DNA from: Actinoplanes flavus
Lineage (GTDB): Bacteria > Actinomycetota > Actinomycetes > Mycobacteriales > Micromonosporaceae
Length of the DNA: 64,000 nt
Assembly (NCBI RefSeq): GCF_017592555.1
Contig: NZ_JAGFNS010000020.1
Coordinates: forward strand, 108,978 to 172,977
Direction: 5' to 3'
Made by a program: the position numbers and the translations under genes. Positions 61,801-64,000 of this stretch are shown one piece after another (within the stretch, counting starts at the first letter, position 1; each line of letters begins with the position of its first letter). The notes under the pieces were generated by a model. It did no database searches. It saw only the letters and a program-made list of their open reading frames with translations, and had not been told where the DNA came from.

Positions 61801-63918
61801 CTGCTGCGCATCGAGGCCGGTGACGTCTCCGGCGCGATCAGCGCGGGCAGCCAGGCGAAACGGCAGATCGAGGCGGTCGTGGCGAAAGCGCCGGCGATGT
61901 GGGCGGCGGCCGGGCTGCCCACCGTGGCCGGGGAACTCGCCGACTGGCAGGAACGGCACGGCCTCGGTCTTCAGGCCTACCGGACCACTCTGGACCTGGT
62001 CGACGTGTGCCGCCGCCGGATCGCCGCGAACCAGCCGATCGGCGAGAGCGACCTGTTCCAGGCGCTGGCCCGGGCCGCCATCCGGGCCGCGCACTTCCTC
62101 GACGTCGACGCCACCGGGACGTACGCCGCCGAGGCCGTCGCGCTGGGCGCCCGGCCGGTCACCGACGGCCGGACCGGCGCGGCCGAGACGATGGCGCTGG
62201 CCCGGCTCGCCCTGGGCCACCATCTCATCGGCGCCGACCCGGCCGGCGCCCACGCCCAGTTCGGCGCGGTCCGGGAACTGCTGCCCCCGTTGGCGGACTC
62301 GTCGGCGTTCGGCCTCAACCTGCACACCCGGGTCGCCGCCGGTCTGCTCGCCGCCGCCGGCAATCACACCGCCATGGCGGAGGCCCGCGACTACGACCGG
62401 GCCATCCGGGACCAGGCGGTCACCGACGGCGTCGACCTGCCGTTCACCCGCGACCGGCTGGTGAACCTGCTGTCGCTGCACTGCCGGCTGCGCCACGAAC
62501 ACGACCGCGCCCGCCGGATCGGGCAGCGGGCCGGTGACCCGCCCGCGCCGTACACGTTCGAGCATCTGATGCGCCTCATCGAACTCCACGACGGCGGGGT
62601 GATCGCCCACGTCGGCGACCGGCCCCGGCATGCCCGCCGCCTGTTCACGGCCGCGTTCGCCCTGGTGCCGGAGAAGGATCCGGCCGACCCGGACGACGAG
62701 ATCGCGTCCACCGTGCTCGTCCGGCTGGGACTGCTCGCCTACCACCTCACCGACGTGGCGGCCGGCACCGGCAAGGCGCGCGAACTGCTGGACCGGACCC
62801 GCGGCGGGCTCACACTGCCGGACCGCGCCCTGCACGCCGGGGTCGCCGCCGGACTGGCCGTCGACGCGGCCCACGACGGCGACCCGCGGCAGGCCACCGC
62901 CCTGTGGTCGGAGGTCCGCGCGGTCCTCGACATGCCCGGCCCGAACGCCGCCGACTGGCTGGGGCTGCCGCTCTACGACATGGCCATGGCGTTCATCGAG
63001 GTCGTCGATCCGGAAACCGCTCTCCAGGTGTGCCAGTACGCCGAACCGGTGGCCCGCACCTACGACGAACAGATCGCGCTCGTCGAGTTGCGGGGGCTGC
63101 GCGGCCTGCTGCTGTCCGACCTGGACCGGCCCGCCGAGGCGATCGGCGACCTGCGCCACTGCCTCGACCGGGATCCCACCCTCGACCCGCCGGTACGCGC
63201 GCCACGCGGCCGGGTCGCCCTGATGCATCGCCATCTGGGCCGCTGCCTGCGCCGTACCGGCCGGCTCGCCGACGCCGACCCGGTCTACGCCGCCGGCCTG
63301 GCGATCAGCCGGGCCCTGCGCGACACCGACCGCGCCGACCCGGACCTCGCCGCGCTGCTCGCCGGCGACCTGGCCGAGGCGGTCACCGTGGCCCGCCACC
63401 GCGGGCGCCTCCGGGAGGCCACCGAACTGGCCATGGAGAACTTCGCGCTCTGCCGGCACACCCCGCTGCCCGAACTGCTGCCGGTCGCCGCCGCCGAGGC
63501 GGGCCTGCTGCGCAGCGCCGGCCGCGACCACCGGATCGCCTGCCGGCTCACCGCCCGCGCCGTCACCCTGGCCGGTTCCCGCGCCGACAACCCGGACCCC
63601 GAGGCCACCACGATCCTGCTGCACGCGGCGGTCACCCACCTGCGCGCCGACCGCCCCGGCCCGGCCGCCGACTACGCGTGCGCCGCCGCCTCCCGCCACG
63701 GCTGGCCGGCGATCCCCGGCGGCTCCCCCGCCGAGGTCCTCACCCGCTTCGCGCGAGCCCTCACCGCCGCGGCCGGCCGGCACCCGTCGGACCCCGCCGC
63801 ACTCACCCGGGCGCAATCGGCACGCCTCATCCTCCGCGCGCTACGCGCGGACCCCGCCGACATCAGCGAGGCCACCGAAACCTACGTCACCGTCCGCCGC
63901 GCCCACGGCTTCCCCTGA
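58813..63918 (+). CDS. trypsin-like protease / STAND-type P-loop NTPase / TPR protein
   Basis: 1701 residues. Residues 1-205 are a trypsin-like protease: His35 in VTCAHVV, Asp74 in LPDLAVVDV and Ser151 in PGISGSPAF. Residues 240-560 are a P-loop module: FEGRDAEIAAL, Walker A GAGGVGKT (270-277), Walker B-like ALIIADYGE, and LVLARRAGAWW. From about 690 to the end are many TPR-like helical repeats. No signal peptide or membrane helix is seen. This protease/switch/sensor layout is that of predicted bacterial STAND conflict proteins: the TPRs would sense a trigger and the NTPase oligomerise to activate the protease. GTG start, no clear ribosome site, 55 nt after the dehydrogenase. Confidence 0.88.
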   Translation: MTTDELYDVCAAVRAGDSDGNGFFVAPGVLVTCAHVVQDHAGCTVHWHGRDYPGTVRWRRPERQPDDGWTPLPDLAVVDVTIGDEHPYADVQRAPHPDEAHPGEVRIAGYQRLFSDRPALVHGRYRIDGPTEADGVRFLQIGDDTVEPGISGSPAFDVRTGRVIGPVKATRGGEHGARGGWVVPLAGVPGLEGLDGSPSWKAARRRWLVPKLGSILHRPGERAARAHGSTADLLRPERGIVPFEGRDAEIAALTAWCDSAEPFSVRLVTGAGGVGKTRLAGQLVSGRHEHGWVAGFLRPVDRMDPGPGPVDRLIEALDRLGEPALIIADYGEDHVRLKHLISELDELARSERPPIRLLVLARRAGAWWEDVGIGISASLMTSLDTRVCRLHLSGVAPGAWTGEYERARAAFAAHAGVPPGPPGPPPDFRGDTPLLHLHAAAVVAALNPGTVARSGVDALDAVLEHEQVYWRATARVAGLRLDPVAQRRAVALMSLAGATTEAEGCALLGDVLGWRLERAEPVAEWLHDLYDDSQHGAGYWTPLGPDLLAERLAAVVCEAEPDLPRRVAAVVDDRRAGQALTVLARAGRHSPTAAATLRDLLGSDIRRLVPLAVRLAPSVGGELGNAAGAVVEAQLALDDELFYEVGSYLPDHVEWALKDLAVVVLGKILDAAGHDGFEESVVVMFRITIARYLLVGGQLREALDRLEPALRITPDDPERTGRLVEALTLKAQLHNGLGEPGEAGAASGRALRLLRRASGLDDVQVAEASLGLGQILMSQGSATEASAFFTEAHRAYQRIGMNPVAAMQLAITLASNAMNLVVVGDHDQATRLAQQAVDTLASIPGDHPVYRTASIFVGHLRLQVLAIGTVTADTLAEAEDLFALLRAEPPSYTQMQILLAQSLVVAVGIAVQLDDNDLAQRWSDESFRVAERVSGLAIGVHLRRSAHWAAARLAILTDRNADAERHLVDGLRGTVPDDVSEPGFAVRDGEMWRMLGLLRIEAGDVSGAISAGSQAKRQIEAVVAKAPAMWAAAGLPTVAGELADWQERHGLGLQAYRTTLDLVDVCRRRIAANQPIGESDLFQALARAAIRAAHFLDVDATGTYAAEAVALGARPVTDGRTGAAETMALARLALGHHLIGADPAGAHAQFGAVRELLPPLADSSAFGLNLHTRVAAGLLAAAGNHTAMAEARDYDRAIRDQAVTDGVDLPFTRDRLVNLLSLHCRLRHEHDRARRIGQRAGDPPAPYTFEHLMRLIELHDGGVIAHVGDRPRHARRLFTAAFALVPEKDPADPDDEIASTVLVRLGLLAYHLTDVAAGTGKARELLDRTRGGLTLPDRALHAGVAAGLAVDAAHDGDPRQATALWSEVRAVLDMPGPNAADWLGLPLYDMAMAFIEVVDPETALQVCQYAEPVARTYDEQIALVELRGLRGLLLSDLDRPAEAIGDLRHCLDRDPTLDPPVRAPRGRVALMHRHLGRCLRRTGRLADADPVYAAGLAISRALRDTDRADPDLAALLAGDLAEAVTVARHRGRLREATELAMENFALCRHTPLPELLPVAAAEAGLLRSAGRDHRIACRLTARAVTLAGSRADNPDPEATTILLHAAVTHLRADRPGPAADYACAAASRHGWPAIPGGSPAEVLTRFARALTAAAGRHPSDPAALTRAQSARLILRALRADPADISEATETYVTVRRAHGFP

Positions 63919-64000
63919 TCCGGTACGGACCTGCCGAGTCCCGTGGCGCACCGCACTCACCTGCCCACTCCATCCCGTGCCGCCCTTCCGGGCTGAGCTG

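Noticed and set aside
59269..63816. 1515-residue open frame antisense to the STAND-type gene
   Set aside because: Composition is Gly/Arg/Gln/His-rich with no motifs; the plus strand has a full set of domain motifs.

Overview
This 64-kb window is very GC-rich with strong third-position GC bias. It uses many GTG, TTG and rarer start codons, and its genes overlap by 4 nt at many junctions. Together with a mycothiol-type DinB-fold enzyme, a BlaI/M56 pair and a fused CydDC, this points to a filamentous actinomycete, most likely Micromonosporaceae (Actinoplanes-like). The assignment is inferred from gene style and was not tested by a search. The first 80 bases are runs of C and G and look like a low-quality contig end.

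Region 1 (0.1-13.5 kb) is the edge of a small specialised-metabolite locus. It holds two paralogous SAM methyltransferases, an EryCIII-type glycosyltransferase, two P450s, a serine hydrolase, a free carrier protein, an alpha/beta hydrolase and a TetR regulator. It also holds an iron-sulfur NDP-hexose 3-dehydratase, an extra metK and an HSL-type hydrolase that appears to start at ATT. No PKS, NRPS or further deoxysugar genes are visible, so the locus probably continues past the left end.

Region 2 (13.5-31 kb) is a string of small units. These are a flavin monooxygenase with its MarR repressor and a complete promoter/operator; a two-component system; an intradiol-dioxygenase-like lipoprotein; a LolA-like exported protein; and a trpB-trpA-gntR operon behind two 16-bp palindromes. 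They continue with a frameshifted tyrosine phosphatase; a coupled AAA-ATPase / Arg-Phe repeat protein / TPR-membrane protein / PAP2 operon; an epoxide hydrolase and MarR gene sharing four operator boxes at exact 15-bp steps; and a RipA-like NlpC/P60 hydrolase under a c-di-AMP (ydaO-type) riboswitch.

Region 3 (30.9-39.6 kb) is a BlaI/M56 sensor pair divergent from cydA-cydB-cydDC, with two BlaI-type palindromes between them. The fused CydDC is about 1659 residues, enlarged by several low-complexity insertions, two of them tandem repeats.

Region 4 (39.6-46 kb) is mixed: regulators, an ADP-ribosyltransferase-like small protein coupled to an unknown partner, a methyltransferase, a MarR/DinB pair, a TraB-like protein and two GNAT enzymes.

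Region 5 (45.8-57.2 kb) is an 11-gene, almost completely overlapping operon. It encodes ADP-heptose synthesis (GmhA, HldE, and GmhB fused to a GT9 heptosyltransferase), four further glycosyltransferases, an SDR and a NodU-type carbamoyltransferase, ending in topoisomerase IB and a GNAT. This suggests a carbamoylated heptose-containing glycan or glycoconjugate in a Gram-positive host.

Region 6 (57.3-64 kb) has an aldehyde dehydrogenase and a 1701-residue trypsin-like protease / STAND-type P-loop NTPase / TPR protein. The latter is the strongest candidate for a single-protein sensing or immune (conflict) system.
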